From positions 26,289-90,288 of the forward strand of contig JAADHJ010000028.1 in assembly GCA_013151915.1 (NCBI GenBank): a stretch of DNA of 64,000 nucleotides, written 5' to 3'. The notes below the pieces were generated by a model. It was not told where the DNA came from. It worked only from the letters and a program-made list of their open reading frames with translations, and ran no database searches. The number at the start of each line of letters is the position of its first letter. Positions within the stretch are counted from its first letter, which is position 1. This stretch comes from Deltaproteobacteria bacterium (GTDB lineage Bacteria > BMS3Abin14). Made by a program: the position numbers and the translations under genes. This document shows, in pieces, positions 8,821 to 17,971 of this stretch.

Positions 8821-8832
8821 GGCGTTGGGCCT

Positions 8833-9396
8833 CTACTTGATATCCGCCGGTTTTATGGGCGGTGGTTTTGGAGTGATGGGTTTGAACCTGGGGTTGTGCG
8901 GATTATGGCACTGGACACATAGACGGTAGACCTTCTTACCGTTCCATTCCCCCGTGCGTTTCCCGTGAACGCCCGCCTTCCAATCCCTGAAGATCGTGCC
9001 GTGGCACTGGCCGCAGAGATAATAGGACTCCTCGAAGGTGACCAGTTTACCGCTTGCAAGGCGCAGATAGTCCCGGTCATCAGGGTTGTGGCAGTCCAGA
9101 CACCAACGTTGCTTCTCAGCATGGTTGATCAGTTTTATGTTCTCGTGGAACTCCGTGAGTTCACGCCTGTTGGGGTTGGTCTTCTGGTCGGCGTGGCAAT
9201 CGGAACACGGAAAAATACCCTCCGATAACGGTGGAGGGGTTATAAAGAGGTTTGGGATGGGCCGTTCCACCTCTTCGGGGGGGTTGGCTTCGGCAACGGT
9301 TTTGCCGGAATGGATCTTGGAGTCCGAACGGGCCGGCAACGGCGCCATCATCAGGAACACACCAAGAAGGACCGTTAGAACCTGGATTTTTCTCAT
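8833..9396 (-). CDS. Periplasmic tetrahaem cytochrome c (module 2)
   Basis: Secreted cytochrome of 187 aa. I start at ATG 9396, which has a GGGGAGGA ribosome site and a normal signal peptide (MRKIQVLTVLLGVFLMM...ARS). The longer ORF start at 9498 would put 34 polar residues before the signal. Four CXXCH motifs are visible: CSDCH, CLDCH, CGQCH and CVQCH, with a proline-rich C-terminus. It is the first gene of module 2 and probably the soluble or peripheral electron partner of the Fe-S and NrfD subunits. Unlike the module 1 cytochrome it appears to have a cleaved signal. Confidence 0.9.
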   Translation of the reverse strand: MRKIQVLTVLLGVFLMMAPLPARSDSKIHSGKTVAEANPPEEVERPIPNLFITPPPLSEGIFPCSDCHADQKTNPNRRELTEFHENIKLINHAEKQRWCLDCHNPDDRDYLRLASGKLVTFEESYYLCGQCHGTIFRDWKAGVHGKRTGEWNGKKVYRLCVQCHNPHNPRFKPITPKPPPIKPADIK

Positions 9397-9690
9397 GGTA
9401 GTTCCTCCCCGCGGGGAGCGCCGGCACAATGCCCCGGTGGCAACCGGATACCGCTCCAACAGAAAAAACTCCTCAAAGGTTGTAATTTTACCACTCATTC
9501 ATCGCCCAGGCGAAAATTGCGACGGAACCTGAAAAAACAATAAACCCAGGCACAGCACAAGAGAGTTGCCGTAAAAATGAATTAAATAACAAGCGGATGC
9601 ATCTGATGCGACGTTACAGTGAAACGGGGTAATTCACAGATAAGTTTCGGCGTATTTATATACCCGAGCAACTTCGTTGTAAAGAAAAAA

Positions 9691-11451
9691 TCAATCTTCG
9701 ACGTGGCGATGCCACCTGCTCAGCACTGCGGAACCAAGCGCGGCCGCTACCCCGAAGGACAGGACCCCCAACACAAGAGGAATACCTTTGGTCCCGAACA
9801 GGTCGACAATAAAGACCTTCATGGCGCCTATGACGGTAACTCCCGCCGCGACGTTTCGGACCTCCACATTCCTCCTGCGATACGCTTCCAGGAAGAGCAG
9901 GGCGGCCCCGACATTGATGATAATCGACTGGGCGCACCTGAATGCATCCGTTGGGCCTCCCAAAACCACGAAAGCAACGGCCCGTAAGGCCATAAAGGCA
10001 CCGGTCAGGGAGACAAGCAGGAGGATCAGGGCGCTCCTGTCAGACCTGTCAAGCCGGGAAAAAAACAGGGCATGTCGGGGCGGAATGATCCTTCTCGCCC
10101 TACGATAGTGGAAAAATGAAACAGCCGTGATGGAGGCCATTGCGGCAATTGTAACCACAGGTGACGCTCCCGGTGGATTGCCGGTGAGAAGGATGAAAGA
10201 GGCGCCCATCACCGTTCCCTGGAGAAAGTAGGAAGTGACGCGGGTTCCCGCACTGCTCCACGCCACGGAAAGGTAGGAAAGGCCGTAGGCGGCCAGGGAG
10301 AGAACGGCCAGGGCGATCACGGATTCGCCGGAAAGGTCCCGGAAGGAGATGGCCAGGAGGAAAGCCGCCGGGAAGACCAGTGTATTAATGCCCGATGCAC
10401 CGTCCTCTCGGCGTCTGACGATAACAAAAGCCATGCCCATGAGGACGGCTGCGATGAATGTTCCGAAGGCCCCCACCGCCACCATGGTTCCCAGGTCAGA
10501 CTGCAGGTGGAACCTTGCGAGCATGTAGGCCCATGCGGAGGTTAAAGTCGGCAATATGGAATCGAACACCCCCAGCCGTTCCTCCTTCCTCCTTGGAATG
10601 CGGAGAAAGGCGAACCCGACATAGAAAGCGGATATCACCGTCAGGGATGGGATAAACCATACGCTGGAGTATATGCCGTTCAGAACCCCGCCATCCTTTT
10701 GGTACGCGAACATTTTGTAATCCCATGCCAGGTAGGAAAGCGCGGTCACCGAAAAGGCAACGATCCGGATCCACCGACATTTCGGCAGGTTCACGGCGGA
10801 AAAGGCGATAATATTTACCGCGAGGAGAAAGGCGGCGAGATAAAGAAAATTGGGATTGGGAAAATCAATAGGTATCCCGGCCGCGATAATCCCCATTGTA
10901 CCCACACTGACGGGAATGGCCGCCCGGTATTTGTGGCTGATTACAGCCATTCCACCTGCCGCTACAACCAGCATGAGGTAGGCGGCAAGGGATGGAATGG
11001 AACCGAAGCTGGAATGCGTTTCGTAGACTACGGAAAAGAGAAGGAGTCCTCCGCTGACACTGAAGATGGGAGCGAAGGAATGGGATTTGGAGTACATGAT
11101 CAACCCGGTTCCCTCGAGGAGTGAGGCATAAAGAACCCCGAGGATGGAACCGAAGGTGACCCCGATCATCCCGTTATCCGTCAGTGTTCTCAGGAGAAGG
11201 GCAAAAAGGAGAATAATACTGACGGCGGTAAACCGCGACAGTACAGCGGCCATCCCGCCCGTTGTCAGCCCTCCAGGCTTTGGTTCCGGGGCTGTTCCTT
11301 CCGGCAATGTTATGGCGGGTCTGCCGCCCCGGTCTGCCGCCGGAGAGGTTTTTATCGTTTTTTCCATGGCGCTGACCCTTCCGGTCAGCGCCTCCACTTC
11401 CCGCGAAAGTTTTTCGATCCTGCCGGACAGATCCTTCACGTCGTCAGCCAT
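9691..11451 (-). CDS. Large polytopic membrane protein, DUF2339-like
   Basis: Protein of 586 aa with an N-terminal coiled coil (DLSGRIEKLSREVEALTGRVSAME, in part residues 5-32), a proline-rich linker (about 35-60), then almost continuous hydrophobic helices to the end. This architecture and the glycine-rich helices match DUF2339 membrane proteins, whose function is not established. There are no haem or Fe-S motifs. It lies between the 13-haem cytochrome gene (22 bp gap) and cytochrome module 2, so it is probably transcribed with them. A direct part in electron transfer cannot be claimed. Confidence 0.7.
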   Translation of the reverse strand: MADDVKDLSGRIEKLSREVEALTGRVSAMEKTIKTSPAADRGGRPAITLPEGTAPEPKPGGLTTGGMAAVLSRFTAVSIILLFALLLRTLTDNGMIGVTFGSILGVLYASLLEGTGLIMYSKSHSFAPIFSVSGGLLLFSVVYETHSSFGSIPSLAAYLMLVVAAGGMAVISHKYRAAIPVSVGTMGIIAAGIPIDFPNPNFLYLAAFLLAVNIIAFSAVNLPKCRWIRIVAFSVTALSYLAWDYKMFAYQKDGGVLNGIYSSVWFIPSLTVISAFYVGFAFLRIPRRKEERLGVFDSILPTLTSAWAYMLARFHLQSDLGTMVAVGAFGTFIAAVLMGMAFVIVRRREDGASGINTLVFPAAFLLAISFRDLSGESVIALAVLSLAAYGLSYLSVAWSSAGTRVTSYFLQGTVMGASFILLTGNPPGASPVVTIAAMASITAVSFFHYRRARRIIPPRHALFFSRLDRSDRSALILLLVSLTGAFMALRAVAFVVLGGPTDAFRCAQSIIINVGAALLFLEAYRRRNVEVRNVAAGVTVIGAMKVFIVDLFGTKGIPLVLGVLSFGVAAALGSAVLSRWHRHVED

Positions 11452-11472
11452 AAGTTCCCCTCACCGGGCGGT

Positions 11473-13320
11473 TTAATTGAACTTGTGGCAGTCCCCGCAA
11501 AATTTTTCGGGGTTATGATCCGTCCTGTCATCATGGCACTGATAGCAGGTATCCCTGTTGTTCACAACCCATAAGTGGGCCTGGTGACAGGTGGTACAGT
11601 CGGCATCTTTGTGCTCCTCCACCTTCACATGAAGCCCGCCAAGGTCATCGTGGCAATCCGTACATTCCACAAGGGGCCTGACCTTCTGGAGGTCCTGGTG
11701 GCAGTCCGAACACTCGAAGTCGCTCATGCCTCCATTTTTGGAATAGTGGGTAACGTTCTTCTCCTCGTGGCAGGTGGCGCAGTCCCTTGGCGGAAGCATC
11801 CCACCCGTATGGCAGGTGCTGCAGTTCATGAGAGCATGCTTACCTTTCAGCGCCCAGGGATGCCAGGTTTCCCATTTTGCCCCCGCAGGGTATCCCTCCG
11901 CCCAGTGCTTGCTTGGGCCGCTCTTTGGCATTGTATGGCAGATTGTGCACGTGCGCCGGATGACCTTGCCGTCCTTGCTGACATGTTTGCCGTCGTGGCA
12001 ACGAAAACAGCCAGGGGAGTCCCTGTGCCCGATATTGTTGGGATACATCTTCCAGCTGACCTTCATGGACGGGAAGAAGTTCTGGTCGTATATGTACTGA
12101 ATTGCCTTTATTGCCTGGTTGATATCGTCGGCTCTGGAGGCCGCCACCTCGGGGTATTTCCGATCGTAAAACGATTTGAGCTTGCTGTCTATCTCCTCGA
12201 AGGCCTGTTTCTTCGTTTTATAATCCCCTACAAGCACCCTTACCCCCTCACGCTTGATATAAGGCAAGGTGTGGTCAATGGTCTCATTCAGGAGAGCCTG
12301 GTCCATACTGCGCTGGGGGGAGTTAAAAATATGCGTCGGCCGGTTGTGGCAAACGACACAGTCCACAAGCCGAATATCCTTATCGCGTCCGCCCCCACTG
12401 TTTTCCTTCTCCTCGTAGTCCTGGAGTTTGTACTCCACCACAGTGCCGTCCGCCTGCTTGTCCCAGACGGTGGGGATTACCTGCTGTCCGGGATCTGCAG
12501 CCCTGAAAGTCACTTTTTCCTCCGAAAGCATGTGCCAGTGGATGCCGGACCCGACTTCCTCGCTCGAATTCTCGCCCCCTCCAATCTTCACGAGCATGGA
12601 TACGTCATGCGGGGTGTTTTTCTCATCAAAACCGAAGTGGGTCCTCACCGTCATCTTGCTGCCGAAGAACTTCTCCGGCCAGTGACATTCCTCGCACGTT
12701 TCACGGGCCGGACGGAGATGCTCAATGGCCGGCGGGATGGGTTTGGGATAGGTTTTCAGGAGAACGGCGAACAGCTGCCTGGTGCCCGCGAGTTTGGATC
12801 TGACGTACCATCCCGCCCCCGGGCCCACGTGGCATTCCGTGCACAAGACCCTGGCATGGGGAGAGTTCTTCGCTGCGGTCGCCTCGGGAGCCATCACCTG
12901 GTGACACAGATCTCCGCAAAATACCCGCGACTCCGTAAAATGATATGCCTGGTAGGCAATGACCGTCAGGAGGATCACGGCAGACACCGTGCCTGCCATG
13001 AAGACAAAGAACCTTACCCTGTTCCCCGGATCGTTCAGGTCCAGGACTGGGAATTGCGGTATTTCGTCGGTGTGGCCCCTGCGCCTTCTTTTGTGTTCAT
13101 CCCACATCCCCCACACAATGAGGAGAAAACCTGCCATGAAAGATACGGGCAGGATGAAAAAGAGCAGGACGCCGAAGTATGGCGATGAAAACGTGGCCAG
13201 AAAGTCGATGACAAGCAGTACGAGAATCGTCAGCGCCGACCCGATGGAGAGAAGCATCCCCAAATAGCTCATGGGATTACGCCACAGGCCTCTCTCAAAG
13301 ATATTTTTACTTTCCGCCAT
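11473..13320 (-). CDS. NapC/NirT-type membrane cytochrome with 13 haem motifs
   Basis: Protein of 615 aa. Two hydrophobic helices lie in the first 130 residues, and then a NapC/NirT-like region starts with CGDLCHQVM, a CX3CH form of the first haem site, and CTECH. Further sites are CEECH, CVVCH, CFRCH, CTICH, CSTCH, CATCH, CSDCH, CTDCH, CTTCH, CYQCH and CGDCH, so 12 CXXCH plus one CX3CH. The dense C-terminal half would form a periplasmic haem wire. NapC/NirT proteins oxidise menaquinol, so this is a likely quinol-to-periplasm conduit. It is the first gene of the respiratory block and has a GGAGGGG ribosome site. Confidence 0.9.
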   Translation of the reverse strand: MAESKNIFERGLWRNPMSYLGMLLSIGSALTILVLLVIDFLATFSSPYFGVLLFFILPVSFMAGFLLIVWGMWDEHKRRRRGHTDEIPQFPVLDLNDPGNRVRFFVFMAGTVSAVILLTVIAYQAYHFTESRVFCGDLCHQVMAPEATAAKNSPHARVLCTECHVGPGAGWYVRSKLAGTRQLFAVLLKTYPKPIPPAIEHLRPARETCEECHWPEKFFGSKMTVRTHFGFDEKNTPHDVSMLVKIGGGENSSEEVGSGIHWHMLSEEKVTFRAADPGQQVIPTVWDKQADGTVVEYKLQDYEEKENSGGGRDKDIRLVDCVVCHNRPTHIFNSPQRSMDQALLNETIDHTLPYIKREGVRVLVGDYKTKKQAFEEIDSKLKSFYDRKYPEVAASRADDINQAIKAIQYIYDQNFFPSMKVSWKMYPNNIGHRDSPGCFRCHDGKHVSKDGKVIRRTCTICHTMPKSGPSKHWAEGYPAGAKWETWHPWALKGKHALMNCSTCHTGGMLPPRDCATCHEEKNVTHYSKNGGMSDFECSDCHQDLQKVRPLVECTDCHDDLGGLHVKVEEHKDADCTTCHQAHLWVVNNRDTCYQCHDDRTDHNPEKFCGDCHKFN

Positions 13321-13341
13321 TATTTACCCCTCCGTATATAA

Positions 13342-13466
13342 TCGGGTCGTAAAAAATCCATCACGGCTTTTTACTTCACGGAAAGCGAAAAATGTCATTT
13401 TCGCTTTCCTCCCAAATTGACGACTTGCAACGCAAGTTGTCAATCTGGGCGCCCTTCAATGGGCGC
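13342..13466 (+). repeat. Hairpin-mosaic repeat, copy A
   Basis: Starts GGGTCGTAAAAAATCC and runs through GGAAAGCG/CGCTTTCC, a CAAATT-type hairpin with inner ACTTGC/GCAAGT, and GCGCCC/GGGCGC. The usual right-hand arm (GACTTTTTAC) is missing, and an unrelated hairpin AGTGCGGT/ACCGCACT (13467-13497) follows. The 353-bp gap between the 13-haem cytochrome and cimA holds only this, that hairpin and a terminator-like stem. Confidence 0.85.
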
Positions 13467-13557
13467 AGTGCGGTTATGCAATCGGCATGACCGCACTTAT
13501 GTTCTACTATTCACAATACCTGTGCGACTCCTTCTTTTCTCAACTGCACTTTTTTGC

Positions 13558-13594
13558 ACAATAAAACCCGCTAGTCAAGTGTCAACAGCGGGTT
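13558..13594 (-). terminator. Possible terminator after cimA
   Basis: On the minus strand AACCCGC and GCGGGTT form a 7-bp stem with a 16-nt loop followed by TTTTATT, about 80 bp past the cimA stop. The long loop lowers confidence. Confidence 0.5.
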
Positions 13595-13673
13595 CTGTAT
13601 TGAGAAGTTATTCACGAGCAATCCGGGAACGGAAACGGACGCAAACCTGTCTTACCGGCGACAGGGGCCGTGT

Positions 13674-15281
13674 TTATGTCTCCCCTGTTTCCTCGCGTAA
13701 GAGCTTGTACTCGATGGAATCAACGAGGGCCTGCCAGGAGGCCTCGAGGATATTTTCGGAAACACCGACGGTGGACCATATGGTTTTTCCGTCCCCGGAA
13801 TCGATTATTACCAGGGTGACGGCCGCCGTTCCCTTGTTCTCCGGCAGGATCCTGACCTTATAGTCCAGCAGTCTGACCTCCTCGAGAACGGGATAGAATT
13901 TGGTCAGAGCTTTGCGCAAGGCGGCGTCCATGGCATCCACGGGACCGTGCCCGACAGAGGCGGTGTGTTCCACGCTGCCGTCCACCTCGACCATTATAGT
14001 GGCTTCCGAGAGGGGCGGCTTGTCCCATTCTCTCTTCGCGTCGATCACCCTGAACCCTTTGAACCCGAAGAATCGACGATGTCTACCCAAGGCCTTTTTC
14101 AGGAGAAGTTCAAATGAAGCCTCGGCTGACTCGTACATGAAACCCCTGTTCTCCAGATCCTTTATCTCCCCGAGTACCTGGGCAATGGCGGGATCCTTAT
14201 CATCCACCTGGATCCCGAACTCCGCGGCCTTGAAAAGGATATTGCTCCTCCCCGAGAGATCGGAAAGAAGAACCCTGGTCCTGTTACCCACTGAAGATGG
14301 GTCGATATGCTCGTAGGTCCTCCGGTCCCTCTGCATTGCCGAAACGTGAACACCGCCCTTGTGCGCAAAGGCGCTCCTTCCCACGTAAGGCTGACGGGAA
14401 TAAGGGGTCATATTTGCAAATTCGGAAATTGTCCTTGAGATCTCCCTTAGCCTCGACAATTTCTCCGGTGAAACGGATGTTTTCATACCCATTTTCTGAA
14501 TGACGGCGGGAATGATGGAACACAGGTTGGCGTTCCCGCACCTTTCGCCCCATCCGTTGATGGTTCCCTGAACATGTCGGCCGCCCAATTGGAGAAGGAG
14601 GAGGGAGTTGGCAACAGCGCACTCAGAATCGTTGTGCATGTGGGCCCCCAGTCCGACGTCGGGGATCTCTCGCTGGACCTCCATGATGATCCTCTCCAGT
14701 TCGCTGGGCATTGTCCCCCCGTTGGTGTCGCAGAGAACAAGGCAGTCGGCCGCAGCCTCGTGAGCAGCCTGCAGGGTCTTGAGCGCGTATTCCGGATTGT
14801 CCTTATAACCATCGAAAAAATGCTCTGCGTCATAGAAGACCACGTCCGCATTGGCCTTGAGGTAGGAGACCGAATCGTGGATCATCTCGAGATTCTCCTC
14901 CAGCGATGTCCTCAGGGCCTCCTTTACGTGAAGGTGCCAGCTTTTACCGAATATGGTGATGACATCGGAAGCTTTAAGGAGCGCCTGGATCTGGGGGTCA
15001 TCAGCCGCCTTGATCTTTTTGCGGCGGGTAGACCCGAAAGCTGCAATACGGGAGGTGGTAAGTTTCAGATCCGCCGCCCTCTCGAAAAATTCCATGTCCT
15101 TGGGGTTGGATCCCGGCCATCCACCCTCGATGAAATCGATCCCCAGGTCATCAAGACAATGGGCGATAGCTATTTTGTCCTTTACCTGAAGGCTGATCTC
15201 CTCGGCCTGCGTACCATCCCGCAGGGTCGTATCGTAGATAACAAGCCTGCCTTCATCCTTGCCTTCTTTTACTCCAGCCAT
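13674..15281 (-). CDS. cimA: (R)-citramalate synthase CimA
   Basis: Condenses pyruvate and acetyl-CoA to citramalate, the entry to threonine-independent isoleucine synthesis. The 535-aa protein has the HMGL-like TIM barrel with [18 protein letters not shown] at the start, the [12 protein letters not shown] motif that separates CimA from LeuA, and the [17 protein letters not shown] metal site. The C-terminal regulatory domain (about 400-535) is present, so isoleucine feedback is likely. It is 35 bp downstream of lysC. With LeuCD and LeuB elsewhere in the window it would yield 2-oxobutanoate. Confidence 0.95.
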   Translation of the reverse strand: MAGVKEGKDEGRLVIYDTTLRDGTQAEEISLQVKDKIAIAHCLDDLGIDFIEGGWPGSNPKDMEFFERAADLKLTTSRIAAFGSTRRKKIKAADDPQIQALLKASDVITIFGKSWHLHVKEALRTSLEENLEMIHDSVSYLKANADVVFYDAEHFFDGYKDNPEYALKTLQAAHEAAADCLVLCDTNGGTMPSELERIIMEVQREIPDVGLGAHMHNDSECAVANSLLLLQLGGRHVQGTINGWGERCGNANLCSIIPAVIQKMGMKTSVSPEKLSRLREISRTISEFANMTPYSRQPYVGRSAFAHKGGVHVSAMQRDRRTYEHIDPSSVGNRTRVLLSDLSGRSNILFKAAEFGIQVDDKDPAIAQVLGEIKDLENRGFMYESAEASFELLLKKALGRHRRFFGFKGFRVIDAKREWDKPPLSEATIMVEVDGSVEHTASVGHGPVDAMDAALRKALTKFYPVLEEVRLLDYKVRILPENKGTAAVTLVIIDSGDGKTIWSTVGVSENILEASWQALVDSIEYKLLREETGET

Positions 15282-15316
15282 TGCCTTTCCACCTTCCCCG
15301 CCGCCATAATGACCGC

Positions 15317-16540
15317 TTATACGCTCTCCGTTCCAAGATCAAACACATCATGAAGGATACGAACAGCAAGCTCGGCATATTTTCTTTCCACAACGCAGGA
15401 CACCTTTATCTCCGAGGTGCTCACCATCATGATATTGATGCCCTCATCCGCGAGCGCACGGAACATCTTGGATGCCACGCCGGAATGGTTTCTCATTCCT
15501 GTACCGATGACGGCGACTTTCGCCACCTTTTCGTCGGTGAGGACATCCTTGGCCCCGATATCCTTGCTGACCTCCCGAACAATTTCCAGGGCCTGTGCCA
15601 TGTCCGTCTTGGGAATGGTAAAAGTCATATCGGTGTACCCGTCAACACTGATATTCTGGATGATCATGTCCACATTTATGTTGGCCTCGGCGATAGGCCC
15701 GAAAATGCTCGCGGCGATCCCGGGCCTGTCGGGAACCCTGAGAACCGATATTTTGGCCTCGTTCTTGTCGCATGTCACCCCCGATACCATCACCCTTTCC
15801 ATATCGCTATCCTCCCTTGTAACCCAGGTACCCTCAGAATCGCTGAAAGTCGAGCGCACATGCAGGGGAACATGGTACTTCTTGGCAAACTCAACCGAAC
15901 GGATCTGGAGAACCTTGGCCCCCTGGCTTGCCATCTCAAGCATCTCGTCATAGGAGATCCTGGATATCTTTCTGGCATCCACCACCACGTGGGGATCGGC
16001 GGTGAAGATACCCTCAACATCCGTGTATATTTCGCAGGCATCGGCCTTAAGCGCAGCGGCCACAGCCACAGCTGAAGTATCCGAACCTCCCCTGCCCAGA
16101 GTGGTGATATCTCCGTTTTCATCCACGCCCTGAAAGCCCGGGAGAACAACGATCTTTCCTTTTTTCAGGTTCTCGAGAATTCTCCTGTCATCAATCTGGT
16201 GGATCCTCGCCTTTGAATGGACCGGGTCGGTACGTATGGCGATCTGGGAACCCAGGAGTGAGATGGCGTCTGCGCCCATGGTTTTCAGGGCCATTGCCAG
16301 AAGACCGATGGTGACCTGTTCGCCGGTAGACACAACGACGTCGTATTCCCTGGGGTCCGGCGACTCCATGATTGCGGTGCAAAGATTCACCAGCTTATTG
16401 GTCTCACCGGCCATGGCTGAGACGACCACCACTACGTCGTTGCCGCCGTCCTTTGCCCTCTTGCCAAGTTTCGCGACATGACGGATTTTTTCGATACTGC
16501 CCACCGACGTTCCGCCGAATTTCTGGACAATTAACGCCAT
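15317..16540 (-). CDS. lysC: Aspartate kinase
   Basis: Phosphorylates aspartate at the head of lysine, methionine and threonine synthesis. The 407-aa protein starts [15 protein letters not shown], the classic kinase motif, and has a [14 protein letters not shown] motif near 170. Two ACT domains occupy about residues 265-407, so allosteric inhibition by lysine or threonine is expected. Length equals that of monofunctional type enzymes. It lies between the apgM-like gene and cimA; with hom it forms an aspartate-family group. Confidence 0.95.
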   Translation of the reverse strand: MALIVQKFGGTSVGSIEKIRHVAKLGKRAKDGGNDVVVVVSAMAGETNKLVNLCTAIMESPDPREYDVVVSTGEQVTIGLLAMALKTMGADAISLLGSQIAIRTDPVHSKARIHQIDDRRILENLKKGKIVVLPGFQGVDENGDITTLGRGGSDTSAVAVAAALKADACEIYTDVEGIFTADPHVVVDARKISRISYDEMLEMASQGAKVLQIRSVEFAKKYHVPLHVRSTFSDSEGTWVTREDSDMERVMVSGVTCDKNEAKISVLRVPDRPGIAASIFGPIAEANINVDMIIQNISVDGYTDMTFTIPKTDMAQALEIVREVSKDIGAKDVLTDEKVAKVAVIGTGMRNHSGVASKMFRALADEGINIMMVSTSEIKVSCVVERKYAELAVRILHDVFDLGTESV

Positions 16541-16589
16541 TTATTTCCGCCCTCCACGTTTTTTATCAGGTCCCGGATGTTTTATCCCG

Positions 16590-16642
16590 TTGAACATTGA
16601 ACGTTGAACTTTCTCTATCCCGTTGGACCTTGGACGTTGGTC
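16590..16642 (+). repeat. TTGAACGT/TTGGACGT octamer array
   Basis: Imperfect short tandem units (TTGAACATTGAACGTTGAAC and TTGGACCTTGGACGTTGG types) between apgM-like and lysC. Related arrays occur at 31163, 33628 and 49687. Confidence 0.8.
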
Positions 16643-16646
16643 CAGA

Positions 16647-17921
16647 TTACAACTTCCCGGCGATAAACCGCCCCATGAGCTCATGCCCCCTATCCAGGAT
16701 CAGGCCGGTACTCTGTGCGCTCCTCTCGGAGAAGTTCAGACCCGAACCGTTCCCGGCGTTCTCGGAAGCCAGGACGGCAAAGGGCACCGGTTCCCCGGAA
16801 TGGGTCTTGATGGCAAGGGGAGTGGCATGGTCGGGCATTACCAGGGCACTGAATGGCTTTCCCCTGGACTCCATACCTTCGAGAACAGGGCCGACCACCA
16901 TGGCATCGAAATCCTCCAACGCCCTGAGCTTATTTTCCAGCGAACCGTCGTGGGAGGCCTCGTCCGGAGCCTCAACGTGCAGGTAAACCAGATCAACCTT
17001 ATCCATGGCGCTGAGAGCCGCCGAAGCCTTACCGGCATAGTCAGTATCCAGATATCCGGTCGCCCCCGGAACCTTCACTACGCAAAACCCTATGGAAACT
17101 CCCAATCCTCTCAACAGGTCAACAGCCGTTATCATCGCGCCGTCGAGCCCGTATCTTTCACGGAAAGGGGCGATGTGGGGCCGTTTGCCCTGGCCCCAGA
17201 GCCAGATGGCGTTAACCGGGTTTTCCCCTGAACGAACCCTCGCGCGGTTCACCCGGTTCTCCGGAAGGACCCGCACCGAGCGCTTCATCAGGTCCAGCAC
17301 CATGTCCGCCGCCTCGCCCCGCGGCCACCCCGTCCCGACAGGCTGATCCGTCAGGTCGTGGGGAGGGGCTATTTCAAGGCTGTCCAACCCGTTCCTCCAG
17401 ACCACAAGATGCCTGTAGGAGACGCCCGGGTGAAATTCGATCCCATCCCCTGCGAGGTTTTCGGTCAGGGTTTCCAATATGGACGCAGCCTCGGAACCAT
17501 TGGGATGACCTCCGGCGAAGTCCACCATAATCCATCGTGGATCGACATCCCCGTGTGGCAGCGCAGTGTCCGGCCCGTCCTCCCCCGGCAGGCCCAGAGT
17601 AACAAGATTGCAACGGAAGGCCACATCATCCGGGCCAAGATCAACACCCATGCCCGCGGCCTCGATGGGCGACCGCCCCGTGTAGACGACGGCCGGGTCA
17701 TAGCCGAGAACCGAGAGGTTTGCCACGTCACTGCCCAACGCCATCCCCTCGGGGATGGTTCGCGCCAGGCCGACCACACCGTCTCCGGCCATACGGTCCA
17801 TGTTGGGTGTGTCGGCTACTTCCAGGGGGGTCTTTCCCCCCAGCTCCCCCATTGGCCGGTCGGCCATCCCGTCTCCCAGAAGAATGATATATTTACGTTT
17901 TTCGGTCATTTTAACTTTCAC
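16647..17921 (-). CDS. ApgM-type phosphoglycerate mutase family protein, probable homoserine kinase
   Basis: Alkaline-phosphatase-superfamily protein of 424 aa. The LLGDGMADRP start, GSDVANLSVLGYDP with the expected catalytic serine, VYTGRSPIEAAGMG, and C-terminal PDHATP...HSGEPVPF metal site all match archaeal-type cofactor-independent phosphoglycerate mutases. It sits directly between hom and lysC, and no ThrB homologue is present. Members in this setting have been proposed as alternative homoserine kinases, so I infer that role rather than glycolysis. Start is GTG 17921 or ATG 17909; the ribosome site does not decide. Function confidence is lower than family confidence. Confidence 0.85.
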   Translation of the reverse strand: MKVKMTEKRKYIILLGDGMADRPMGELGGKTPLEVADTPNMDRMAGDGVVGLARTIPEGMALGSDVANLSVLGYDPAVVYTGRSPIEAAGMGVDLGPDDVAFRCNLVTLGLPGEDGPDTALPHGDVDPRWIMVDFAGGHPNGSEAASILETLTENLAGDGIEFHPGVSYRHLVVWRNGLDSLEIAPPHDLTDQPVGTGWPRGEAADMVLDLMKRSVRVLPENRVNRARVRSGENPVNAIWLWGQGKRPHIAPFRERYGLDGAMITAVDLLRGLGVSIGFCVVKVPGATGYLDTDYAGKASAALSAMDKVDLVYLHVEAPDEASHDGSLENKLRALEDFDAMVVGPVLEGMESRGKPFSALVMPDHATPLAIKTHSGEPVPFAVLASENAGNGSGLNFSERSAQSTGLILDRGHELMGRFIAGKL

Positions 17922-17925
17922 TTAT

Positions 17926-17971
17926 TGATAGGGTCGCAAAAAGTCCATTTATGACTTTTTACGAGCCCATC
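17926..17971 (+). repeat. Hairpin-mosaic repeat, short copy B, overlapping the hom stop
   Basis: Reduced copy consisting of GGGTCGCAAAAAGTCCATTT and ATGACTTTTTACGAGCCC, the outer inverted arms only. The TAA stop of hom (17961-17959) lies inside the right arm. Confidence 0.85.

Noticed and set aside
11575..13188. Plus-strand frame of 537 codons opposite the 13-haem cytochrome
   Set aside because: The minus strand carries twelve CXXCH motifs and membrane helices; the plus frame has no family features.
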